The notes under the pieces: model-generated
Seen by the model: the letters and a program-made list of their open reading frames with translations, nothing else
The model's database searches: none
What the model was told of the DNA's origin: nothing
Shown here: positions 1-5,773 of the stretch, piece after piece
How positions within the stretch are numbered: the first letter of the stretch is position 1
How the letters are laid out: each line of letters opens with the position of its first letter
Made by a program: the position numbers and the translations under genes
Assembly: GCA_003022255.1 (NCBI GenBank)
Contig: PXPA01000010.1
Span: forward strand, 1 to 5,935
Direction: 5' to 3'
From: Parcubacteria group bacterium SW_6_46_9
Lineage (GTDB): Bacteria > Patescibacteriota > Minisyncoccia > Phycocordibacterales > SW-6-46-9
DNA: 5,935 nucleotides

Positions 1-46
1 AATCCCACACGGTGGCAACCGACCACCGAAACCACGACGAGTCTAA
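1..46 (+). CDS. rpsK: 30S ribosomal protein S11, C-terminal end (partial)
   Basis: Reading from base 2 gives IPHGGNRPPKPRRV followed by TAA at 44-46. This matches the highly conserved S11 C-terminus (typically IPHNGCRPPKKRRV). Only the last 14 codons are inside the window. S11 is a 30S platform protein that contacts 16S rRNA near the mRNA exit and E-site region. Its position directly before rpsD and rpoA is the expected alpha-operon order, which supports a call that would be too short to trust alone. The usual Asn-Gly-Cys is replaced by Gly-Gly-Asn, a modest divergence in an otherwise rigid motif. Confidence 0.92.
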   Translation, partial: IPHGGNRPPKPRRV

Positions 47-48
47 GC

Positions 49-259
49 GTTTCGCCGATTTATTTTGTTGTTTAAATCTGTTTATTATTCTGGATTAATT
101 CATTTTAGTCCAGAACCAGTAAACAGAGAATAATTTGTTCAGCTGTAAGAAGTAAACTTTTTACAGCTGGGCTGAAGGTGCGAAACCTTACCCCCCACCA
201 CTTTTGTTACGTAAACAAAGTGCTGTTAATAGTTTAGGAGACAAAAGTGGTGGGGGGTG
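49..259 (+). promoter_or_regulatory. Structured RNA leader between rpsK and rpsD
   Basis: Most of this gap can be folded by eye. A 7-bp helix pairs 49-55 (GTTTCGC) with 180-186 (GCGAAAC). It would enclose two hairpins. The first pairs 77-84 with 120-127 and 88-98 with 105-115 (one G-U). The second pairs 137-152 with 157-172 (16 pairs, three of them G-U) around a TAAA tetraloop. A third hairpin, 189-208 with 240-259, follows. None is followed by a T-tract, so they do not look like intrinsic terminators. An alternative pairing of 84-90 (ATTATTC) with 128-134 (GAATAAT) would break the base of the first hairpin, so a two-state switch is conceivable. S4 represses its own mRNA through leader RNA in E. 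coli (alpha operon) and B. subtilis (rpsD), so an S4-responsive leader is the leading inference. A processing site or separate small RNA is also possible. Energies were not computed. Confidence 0.5.
190..258. repeat. Perfect 18-bp inverted repeat just upstream of rpsD
   Basis: The left arm 190-207 (ACCCCCCACCACTTTTGT) is the exact reverse complement of 241-258. G-T wobbles at 189/259 and 208/240 would extend the RNA stem to 20 pairs. Inside the 33-base interval, 212-216 can pair with 232-236. The right arm ends 33 bases before the rpsD start codon. No T-tract follows on either strand, which argues against a terminator. It could be the last stem of a leader RNA, an RNase III-type processing site, or a small dispersed repeat. 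No second copy is in this window. Confidence 0.8.
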
Positions 260-291
260 CTCGAAAATTGCACTAACGTTTATTTTCTCAC

Positions 292-906
292 ATGCAGATA
301 GGACCACGATACAAAATATGTAAACGACTGGGATCCGGGGTATTCGAGAAATGCCAAACCCAGAAGTTCGAGACCTCCAAAAACCGCGGAGACAGCGGTG
401 GGCGCGGCCGGCGGCAGTCAAACTACGGACAGCAGCTAGAAGAAAAGCAACGCGTGCGCTTTAGTTACGGAGTTCGTGAAGAGCAGTTTAAAAACTATAT
501 TACTGCTGCAACCAGCCAAAACGAAATGCGGCCGGCCGACGCTTTATATGCCGGGCTCGAGAAGCGTCTTGATAATGTTGTCTACCGACTGGGGTTTGGT
601 AAAACCCGGCAGATGTCCCGTCAGCTGGTAAACCACGGCCATATGTGCGTTAACGGCAAGCGGGTTGATATTCCGTCCTACACAGTGAAAACCGGCGATA
701 CGGTTCACGTTCGGGAAGAAAGTAAAGACAAAGAACCGTTCCGTATTGCTCAGGAAGGAAAGCAGGGGTATGAGGCATATACACCACCGGCCTGGCTATC
801 TGTTGACCGTGAAGAGTTGTCCGGCACAATTCAGGCCAAGCCAAATTATGATCCGACAACAGAAGTTTTTGATCTGACAACCGTCATTGAGTTTTACGGC
901 CGCTAA
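292..906 (+). CDS. rpsD: 30S ribosomal protein S4
   Basis: S4 is a primary 16S rRNA-binding protein that starts 30S assembly, and in many bacteria it represses its own mRNA. The 204-residue product has an N-terminal segment GPRYKICKRLG (4-14) then VFEKCQTQKF (17-26). The S4 RNA-binding domain lies at about 91-150, with RLDNVVYRLGF, TRQMSRQLVNHGH and VNGKRVDIPSY. The C-terminus ends VIEFYGR, typical of the family. Length is normal. The N-terminus resembles Parcubacteria-type S4 as I remember it. It keeps only two cysteines there (C10 and C21), fewer than the four that bind zinc in some bacterial S4 proteins. Translation from ATG 292 gives the expected N-terminus, and no Shine-Dalgarno is visible before it. 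The weak TATTTT at 281-286 ends 5 bases before the ATG but lacks a -35 partner. The gene sits between rpsK and rpoA as expected. Confidence 0.97.
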   Translation: MQIGPRYKICKRLGSGVFEKCQTQKFETSKNRGDSGGRGRRQSNYGQQLEEKQRVRFSYGVREEQFKNYITAATSQNEMRPADALYAGLEKRLDNVVYRLGFGKTRQMSRQLVNHGHMCVNGKRVDIPSYTVKTGDTVHVREESKDKEPFRIAQEGKQGYEAYTPPAWLSVDREELSGTIQAKPNYDPTTEVFDLTTVIEFYGR

Positions 907-968
907 CGTGTAACCAGCTTTTACGGTACGGTTAATTTATTTAATTTTCATGCTTAATTAGATTTACA

Positions 969-1988
969 ATGCCACTAACTACAGACATACATTTTCCCGA
1001 AAAACCCGAAGTTGTTTCTGAGTCCGACCAGAAGGGTCGGTACCGAATAGATGGTTTGTACCCCGGATACGGGTACACGCTTGGCAACTCGTTGCGTCGT
1101 ATTATTCTGTCATCGTTGCCTGGCGCGGCAATTACTTCCGTCCAAATTGACGGTGTTTCTCATGAATTTACCACAATTGATGGTGTTAAAGAGGACGTGA
1201 TCACAATGCTGATGAACCTGAAAAACGTCCGTTTTTCTGTCAGTACCGACGAAACGCAGTCGGCCACACTATCGGCGGAAGGGCAAGGAGAGGTCCCTGC
1301 CGGCGATATTGACACGCCGGGCCAGATGAACGTTGAAAACACCGACCAACGGATCGCTACAATCACTGATGACGATACGGAACTGGAAATGCAGCTGACA
1401 ATTGAAACCGGTTTGGGTTATGTAACCAAAGAAAACGTAAAAGAAGATAAGCTATCGGCTGGCGAGATGGCCCTGGATGCTGACTTTAGCCCAATTCGGC
1501 GGGTTAATTACGAAGTAGAGGATATGCGGGTTGGTGACCGAACAGACTTTAACCGGCTGGAAATGATAATTGAGACTGACGGCACAATCAGCCCCCGAGA
1601 CGCTCTTGAGGACAGTATTGAAATCATGATCCGTCAGCTGCAAAGTGTTATTGAGCTTACGGACGAATCTGTTGACGGGCCACAGCTTGATGTGCACAAT
1701 CAGAACCAGAGTTCAGATGAAAACGGCGGTAGCAATCAACCTGATGACGACAGCGGGCAGGATACGGGCGAGGAAGATATTGCGGAGTTTCGAAAAACCC
1801 GAGCAGAAAAGCTTGACCTGCCGACACGAACCAAAAATGCCTTAGAGCGAGCTAGCATTCGCACGGTCGGGGGTCTCATGCAGAAGACCCGAAGTGACCT
1901 GCTTGATGTTGACGGATTAGGTGCCAAAGGTGTCGATGAGATCGAAGAAGTACTTGAGAACAACGGTGTCAGCCTCAAAGAAAGCTAA
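969..1988 (+). CDS. rpoA: DNA-directed RNA polymerase alpha subunit
   Basis: The alpha dimer nucleates RNA polymerase assembly (alpha2, beta, beta') and its C-terminal domain contacts upstream promoter DNA and regulators. The protein has 339 residues (E. coli 329). The N-terminal dimerisation domain shows YTLGNSLRRIILSSLPG (36-52), HEFTTIDGVKEDV (65-77) and TDGTISPRDAL (203-213). The C-terminal helix-hairpin-helix domain is about 282-337. R287, N290, G318 and K320 line up with E. coli DNA-contact residues R265, N268, G296 and K298; E. coli S299 is glycine here. The linker (about 244-270) is unusually rich in Asp, Glu, Gln, Asn and Ser. The whole protein is acidic, about 70 Asp+Glu to 32 Lys+Arg by hand count. 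The gene follows rpsD after 62 AT-rich bases with no Shine-Dalgarno and stops 1 base before rplQ, suggesting co-transcription and coupled translation. Confidence 0.98.
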   Translation: MPLTTDIHFPEKPEVVSESDQKGRYRIDGLYPGYGYTLGNSLRRIILSSLPGAAITSVQIDGVSHEFTTIDGVKEDVITMLMNLKNVRFSVSTDETQSATLSAEGQGEVPAGDIDTPGQMNVENTDQRIATITDDDTELEMQLTIETGLGYVTKENVKEDKLSAGEMALDADFSPIRRVNYEVEDMRVGDRTDFNRLEMIIETDGTISPRDALEDSIEIMIRQLQSVIELTDESVDGPQLDVHNQNQSSDENGGSNQPDDDSGQDTGEEDIAEFRKTRAEKLDLPTRTKNALERASIRTVGGLMQKTRSDLLDVDGLGAKGVDEIEEVLENNGVSLKES

Positions 1989-1989
1989 T

Positions 1990-2355
1990 ATGGGTCACGC
2001 GAACAAAAAACTTGGCCGTGAGAAAGAAAAGCGTGAGGCACTTCTTTCGTCGCTTACCGAAAGTTTAGTGGAAAACGGACAGATTCGGACAACAGAAGCG
2101 AAAGCGAAAACGTTACAGCCACATGTTGAGAAGTTAATCACCAAAGCCAAAGAAGGTGGCCAGCAGGCGCGCCGGTTAATTGAAAGCCGGCTTGGTGGCC
2201 GCCGTGATGTTGCTGATACGCTTGTTGATGATATCGCTCCACGATTTGAAGACCGTCCGGGTGGGTACACGCGTATTGTTAAACTACCACCACGCAAGAG
2301 TGATGCCGGCTTTGAAGCAATTATTCAGTTTGTTGACCAGGTTGTCGAAAGCTAA
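1990..2355 (+). CDS. rplQ: 50S ribosomal protein L17
   Basis: L17 lies near the peptide exit tunnel of the 50S subunit. The 121-residue product is close to the usual 115-130. It has the family N-terminus GHANKKLGREKEKREALL (2-19), the central VEKLITKAK segment (46-54) and the C-terminal RPGGYTRIVKL block (89-99). An in-frame ATG at 1921 would add 23 residues that overlap the rpoA C-terminal coding region and do not belong to L17. I therefore start at ATG 1990, one base after the rpoA TAA at 1986-1988. No Shine-Dalgarno is evident, so translation is probably coupled to rpoA. It is less acidic than its neighbours because it must bind rRNA. Confidence 0.96.
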   Translation: MGHANKKLGREKEKREALLSSLTESLVENGQIRTTEAKAKTLQPHVEKLITKAKEGGQQARRLIESRLGGRRDVADTLVDDIAPRFEDRPGGYTRIVKLPPRKSDAGFEAIIQFVDQVVES

Positions 2356-2357
2356 TT

Positions 2358-2723
2358 ATGACTGATAAAAGCAAGCCAAAAACGCATACGTTTGACGCCA
2401 GCGGTCGCAAGCTGGGCCGTATTAGTACCGAAATCGCAGAGAAATTAATGGGCAAAGACAGGGTTGACTTTACCCGCCGGAAGGCACCAAATGTCTCCGT
2501 ACAGGTTGAAAATGCCGCTGACTTGGATATCTCTGATAAAAAGCGCAACAACAAAACGTACGTCAGCCACTCCGGCTATCCCGGCGGTCAAAAGGAAGTA
2601 ACTGCTGATACCGTCATCAAAAAACACGGATACGGCCGGCTCATTCGCAAAGCGGTGTACGGTATGCTTCCGGACAATAAACTCCGAGACACAATGATGA
2701 AAAATTTACACGTTTCCGAGTAA
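2358..2723 (+). CDS. rplM: 50S ribosomal protein L13
   Basis: L13 is an early-assembly 23S rRNA-binding protein of the 50S subunit. The 121-residue product carries THTFDASGRKLGRIST (9-24), NKTYVSHSGYPGG (65-77) and KHGYGRLIRKAVYGMLPDNK (89-108), all strong L13 signatures. It is about 20 residues shorter than the E. coli protein (142). From memory, compact L13 is common in CPR bacteria, so this is not read as truncation. ATG 2358 lies 2 bases after the rplQ stop and has no Shine-Dalgarno, suggesting coupled translation. rplM-rpsI is a near-universal bacterial pair, but here a promoter separates them. Confidence 0.97.
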   Translation: MTDKSKPKTHTFDASGRKLGRISTEIAEKLMGKDRVDFTRRKAPNVSVQVENAADLDISDKKRNNKTYVSHSGYPGGQKEVTADTVIKKHGYGRLIRKAVYGMLPDNKLRDTMMKNLHVSE

Positions 2724-2728
2724 ATTGC

Positions 2729-2757
2729 TTGAGTAACTACCGTTTTTATCGTATACT
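2729..2757 (+). promoter_or_regulatory. Sigma70-type promoter for rpsI
   Basis: TTGAGT at 2729-2734 (4 of 6 to consensus) is separated by exactly 17 bases from TATACT at 2752-2757 (5 of 6). It is the best promoter-like sequence I see in the window. Transcription would be expected to start near 2762-2765, within or next to the ATG at 2763. The transcript would then be leaderless from 2763, or have a leader of about 23 bases if translation starts at 2787. Function is inferred from sequence only. Confidence 0.6.
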
Positions 2758-2786
2758 AAAGTATGATGAATGAGTATGAAGAGGAA

Positions 2787-3185
2787 ATGACCGGTCGGTA
2801 TATTGAAACAGTTGGTCGTCGCAAAACCGCGACGGCTCGTGTTCGTATGTACGACAGTGATGAGAATAACATTATCATCAACGACACGGAAACGGTTGAT
2901 GATTACTTCCCGACAAAAATCCTTCGCCGCAAATGCCGTAACCCCTTTTCCGTTGCCGATACTGAGGATTCGTTTTTTGTGTCTGTTCATGTGTCCGGCA
3001 GCGGACTAAACGGGCAAGCAGAAGCAATTCGTCACGGCATATCTCGTGGGCTTGTAGAACACGATAAATCATTAAAAAAGAGCCTGAAAGACGAGGGGTA
3101 TCTCAAGCGTGATCCCCGCATGGTCGAACGCAAGAAACCGGGCCGAAAAAAAGCCCGCAAGTCCTCACAGTGGTCAAAGCGGTAG
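2787..3185 (+). CDS. rpsI: 30S ribosomal protein S9
   Basis: S9 belongs to the 30S head, and its basic C-terminal tail reaches the P-site tRNA. From ATG 2787 the protein is 132 residues, the usual length (about 130). It starts MTGRYIETVGRRKTATARVR like typical S9. GSGLNGQAEAIRHGISRGL (71-89) is the conserved core. RDPRMVERKKPGRKKARK (108-125) and the final QWSKR (128-132) form the tail; the last residues are more often QFSKR. In-frame ATGs at 2763 and 2766 would add 8 or 7 mostly acidic residues outside the family profile. They lie almost at the predicted transcription start, so 2787 is preferred, although leaderless translation from 2763 cannot be excluded. A GAGG at 2781-2784 is only 2 bases from ATG 2787, too near for an ordinary Shine-Dalgarno. 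The stop is TAG. Confidence 0.96.
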   Translation: MTGRYIETVGRRKTATARVRMYDSDENNIIINDTETVDDYFPTKILRRKCRNPFSVADTEDSFFVSVHVSGSGLNGQAEAIRHGISRGLVEHDKSLKKSLKDEGYLKRDPRMVERKKPGRKKARKSSQWSKR

Positions 3186-3214
3186 TTGCCACAGCCGTAT
3201 AACCGCTGTAGTAA
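3186..3214 (+). promoter_or_regulatory. Candidate promoter for grpE-dnaK
   Basis: TTGCCA at 3186-3191 matches the -35 consensus at 5 of 6 positions. A weak -10, TAGTAA at 3209-3214, lies 17 bases away and is repeated in tandem at 3215-3220. A better -10-like TATAAC (3198-3203) lies inside the spacer but lacks a -35 at the right distance. Transcription from the first pair would start near 3221 and leave a leader of only about 12 bases. The promoter would begin immediately after the rpsI stop codon. Confidence 0.4.
3191..3209. promoter_or_regulatory. Dyad symmetry (possible operator) before grpE
   Basis: ACAGC (3191-3195) and GCTGT (3205-3209) are perfect inverted half-sites separated by 9 bases. 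Two further symmetric pairs lie inside (3197-3198 with 3202-3203). The dyad fills the space between the candidate -35 and -10, where a repressor would act. CIRCE, the HrcA heat-shock operator, also has a 9-base spacer, but the half-site sequence here is different, so this is not called CIRCE. Five-base arms can arise by chance. Confidence 0.3.
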
Positions 3215-3232
3215 TAGTAACGGTTTCTATCT

Positions 3233-3844
3233 ATGAGCAGAAATTGTTCGGAAAACAACCAAAACGTGCGGGAGGATACTGACGAAGAGGGCGATGACGT
3301 TGATGATATAGTCATTGAAAAAGAGGGCGAGCAACCGAAAGACACGATCAACCGACTGCGTGATAAGCTCAAAGAGTGCACAGCCAAAAAGCAGGAGTAT
3401 CTCACCGGCTGGCAGCGGGCAAAAGCAGATTTAGCCAACGCAAAAAAGGAGTTTGATCGTGAGCGAGAGAAAGTCAAGCGGCGCGGTAAAGAAGAGCTTG
3501 TCAGCAGTTTGCTGTCTGCCCTGGATAGTTTTGAGATGGCTATGGCCGACAAAGAGACGTGGGAGGCGGTTGATGAGACATGGAGAAAAGGGATTGAGCA
3601 GATCTACGAACAGATTACGAATGCCCTGCAAACTAATGATATCCATCGTATTGAGCCGGAACGAGGCGATCAGTTTGATCCCCAGTTGCACTCATCTGTA
3701 GACTCGCGGCCGGCTAACGGTGACAACGTTGATAACACGATAGCCGAGTGCGAGACGATTGGCTACCGGATTGATGAGCGCATCATTCGCAGTGCAGATG
3801 TGGTTATTTACAGTAATCAGGATTCACACGAATCCAACACTTAA
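3233..3844 (+). CDS. grpE: Nucleotide exchange factor GrpE
   Basis: GrpE dimers release ADP from DnaK and so reset the Hsp70 folding cycle in the cytoplasm. The 203-residue protein (E. coli 197) has a very acidic N-terminus (residues 14-32), then a long charged helical region (about 35-85) expected to form the dimer coiled coil, including YLTGWQRAKADLANAKKEF (56-74). The C-terminal beta domain is recognisable from IEPERGDQFDPQLHSSV (140-156), GYRIDERIIRSADVVIYSN (177-195). The last residue of the family core is followed by a short polar tail. It is encoded 47 bases after rpsI and 33 bases before dnaK, and the pairing with dnaK supports the call. No Shine-Dalgarno precedes ATG 3233. hrcA, often adjacent, is absent from this window. 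Confidence 0.95.
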   Translation: MSRNCSENNQNVREDTDEEGDDVDDIVIEKEGEQPKDTINRLRDKLKECTAKKQEYLTGWQRAKADLANAKKEFDREREKVKRRGKEELVSSLLSALDSFEMAMADKETWEAVDETWRKGIEQIYEQITNALQTNDIHRIEPERGDQFDPQLHSSVDSRPANGDNVDNTIAECETIGYRIDERIIRSADVVIYSNQDSHESNT

Positions 3845-3877
3845 TACATCATATTACTAAATTAATTATCAATTATT

Positions 3878-5773
3878 ATGAGCAAAATTTTAGGCATAGA
3901 TCTCGGTACAACTAACTCGGCGTTTGCCGTGTATGAAGGTGATGGGCCGCGCATTTTAGAAAACGCCGAAGGAAACCGGACGACACCATCAATGGTAGCT
4001 ATCTCAAAAAACGATGAGCGTCTGGTCGGACAACCGGCTAAGCGTCAAGCGGTAACGAATCCGGAGGATACAATTCATGGAATTAAACGTTTGATCGGCC
4101 ACGATTTCGATGAAGAAGCCGTGCAAAAACAAAAAGAGATTGTCTCCTATGAAATTACCGAAGGGGATGATGGCGGTGTCTTAGTCTCAATGGGTGATAA
4201 AACGTATCGGCCAGAGCAGATTTCCGCTGAGATTATCTCGAAAATCAAGCAGGATGCCGAAGAAAAACTTGGCGAGGAAATCGAGGAGGCGGTCATTACC
4301 GTACCGGCTTATTTCAGTGACTCACAACGGCAGGCAACCAAAGACGCCGGTGAGATTGCCGGTCTGGAGGTTAAACGGATTATCAACGAGCCAACGGCAG
4401 CAGCGCTTGCGTACGGCTTCAAAGACGACGATGAAAAGAAGATTGCCGTTTACGATCTCGGTGGCGGTACCTTTGATATCTCAATCATTGAAACCGGAGA
4501 GGGCGTTGTTGAGGTTCAGTCCTCACTTGGTGACAGCCACATGGGCGGTAACGACTTTGACAGCGCGATCATTGACTGGATTATTGATGAGTTTGAAAGT
4601 GATACCGGTATTGATATTTCTGACGACCGGTTGGCCCTACAACGGCTTGACGAAGCGGCTGAAGAAGCAAAAATTGAGCTTTCGAACACCGAAGAGACAG
4701 AGATCAATATTCCGTTCTTGACTTCAACCGATGAGGGTCCAGAGCACCTTCAGTTGAAACTTACTCGGGCCAAGCTTGAACAGCTGGTTGAAGAGTACAT
4801 TGACCGGTCGTTGGATATCACCGAAAAGGCGGTAGATGAATCCCCGTTTAGCAAGGACGAAATTGATGAGGTGATTCTTGTCGGTGGCCAAACCCGCATG
4901 CCGAAAATCAGCGAGCGGGTTGAAGACTTCTTTGGTATCTCACCAAATAAATCAATCAATCCGGATGAAGTTGTGGCTCTTGGAGCAGCAGTTCAGGCCG
5001 GTATTTTCCAGGATGATGTGCAGGATGTTTTGCTGCTTGATGTGACACCGCTATCCCTTGGAATTGAGACAATGGGCGGTGTCTTTACCGAGATAATCGA
5101 AGCAAATACGACCATCCCGACAAGCCGCGACAAAACATTTTCCACGGCTGAGGACAACCAGACGTCGGTAGAAATTAAGGTGCTGCAAGGTGAACGAGCA
5201 ATGGCCGAGGACAATCAGATGCTTGGCCGATTTATTCTTGACGGTATTCCGCCGGCTCCGCGGGGAACACCAAAAATTGATGTCACCTTTGATATTGATG
5301 CTGACGGTATCTTGAATGTTTCCGCAGAAGATCAGGAAACTGGCAAAGAGCAATCAATTGAGATTGAAGCGACCTCGGATCTATCCGAAGAAGAAATCGA
5401 AGAGATGAAAGAGGAGGCGGAAAAACACAAAGAAGAAGACGAAAAGAAAAAAGAGCGGGCGAAAAAACGCAACCAAGCTGATCAGCTAATCCATACCGCT
5501 GAGGAGGCCATTGATGAAAACGAAGATGCTATTGATGACAGCATTATTGCTGACATTGAAGACAAAATCGAAGCAGTTGAGGATGCGAAAGAAAGTGATG
5601 ATATTGATAAGCTTGATGAAGCCACTGAAGCACTTTCCGATGCCACCCGACAGATTGGTGAAGCGATGCAAAAACAAGCACAGGCAGAAGAGAACCAAAA
5701 CCAAGATAGTGACGACGAAGACGTCCGTGACGCAGAAGTAGAGGAAGAAGAGTCAGATGAGTCGGAAGAGTAG
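3878..5773 (+). CDS. dnaK: Molecular chaperone DnaK (Hsp70)
   Basis: DnaK is the ATP-driven Hsp70 chaperone that binds exposed hydrophobic peptides, working with DnaJ and GrpE. The 631-residue protein is full length (E. coli 638). Hsp70 signatures are GIDLGTTNS (6-14), VYDLGGGTFDIS (191-202) and VILVGGQTRMPKIS (332-345). Catalytic K70 is present in HGIKRLIG, and T198 in GGGTFD matches the E. coli autophosphorylation site. The interdomain linker DVLLLDVTPLSLGIE is 383-397, followed by the beta substrate domain (about 390-500) and the helical lid (about 505-600). The tail holds the conserved DAEVEEE (618-624) and then more Glu, Asp and Ser. The protein is strikingly acidic, about 161 Asp+Glu against 60 Lys+Arg by hand count. 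ATG 3878 gives the canonical MSKILGIDLGTTNS start, with no Shine-Dalgarno and no CIRCE upstream. TATCAA at 3867-3872 ends 5 bases before the ATG but has no clear -35. The stop is TAG. Confidence 0.99.
   Translation: MSKILGIDLGTTNSAFAVYEGDGPRILENAEGNRTTPSMVAISKNDERLVGQPAKRQAVTNPEDTIHGIKRLIGHDFDEEAVQKQKEIVSYEITEGDDGGVLVSMGDKTYRPEQISAEIISKIKQDAEEKLGEEIEEAVITVPAYFSDSQRQATKDAGEIAGLEVKRIINEPTAAALAYGFKDDDEKKIAVYDLGGGTFDISIIETGEGVVEVQSSLGDSHMGGNDFDSAIIDWIIDEFESDTGIDISDDRLALQRLDEAAEEAKIELSNTEETEINIPFLTSTDEGPEHLQLKLTRAKLEQLVEEYIDRSLDITEKAVDESPFSKDEIDEVILVGGQTRMPKISERVEDFFGISPNKSINPDEVVALGAAVQAGIFQDDVQDVLLLDVTPLSLGIETMGGVFTEIIEANTTIPTSRDKTFSTAEDNQTSVEIKVLQGERAMAEDNQMLGRFILDGIPPAPRGTPKIDVTFDIDADGILNVSAEDQETGKEQSIEIEATSDLSEEEIEEMKEEAEKHKEEDEKKKERAKKRNQADQLIHTAEEAIDENEDAIDDSIIADIEDKIEAVEDAKESDDIDKLDEATEALSDATRQIGEAMQKQAQAEENQNQDSDDEDVRDAEVEEEESDESEE

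Noticed and set aside
188..421. 77-codon open frame on the - strand over the rpsD leader and 5' end
   Set aside because: It overlaps the certain start of rpsD and the inverted repeat, and no domain or signal peptide is convincing.
907..968. Possible terminator between rpsD and rpoA (TAACC 911-915 with GGTTA 930-934, then a T-rich tract)
   Set aside because: The stem has only 5 pairs with a 14-base loop and the downstream tract is interrupted by adenines, so it is too weak to call.
1921..1989. Upstream in-frame ATG extending L17 by 23 residues
   Set aside because: It lies inside the rpoA C-terminal coding region, the added residues are not part of L17, and ATG 1990 gives the canonical N-terminus just after the rpoA stop.
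1979..2357. Repeated GAAAGCTAAT immediately before the rplQ and rplM start codons
   Set aside because: Both copies encode a terminal Glu-Ser and TAA stop of the preceding gene. Two occurrences of a short coding end are compatible with chance.
3103..3552. 149-codon open frame on the - strand across rpsI and grpE
   Set aside because: It is antisense to two well-supported genes and is a Ser/Arg/Leu-rich shadow with no family features.
3845..3877. CIRCE operator upstream of dnaK
   Set aside because: No TTAGCACTC-N9-GAGTGCTAA or near match is present; the gap is only AT-rich.
4194..4721. 175-codon open frame on the + strand inside dnaK
   Set aside because: It lies wholly within an unambiguous dnaK, its product is rich in Arg, Ser and Thr with no recognisable domain, and it behaves like a frame shadow.
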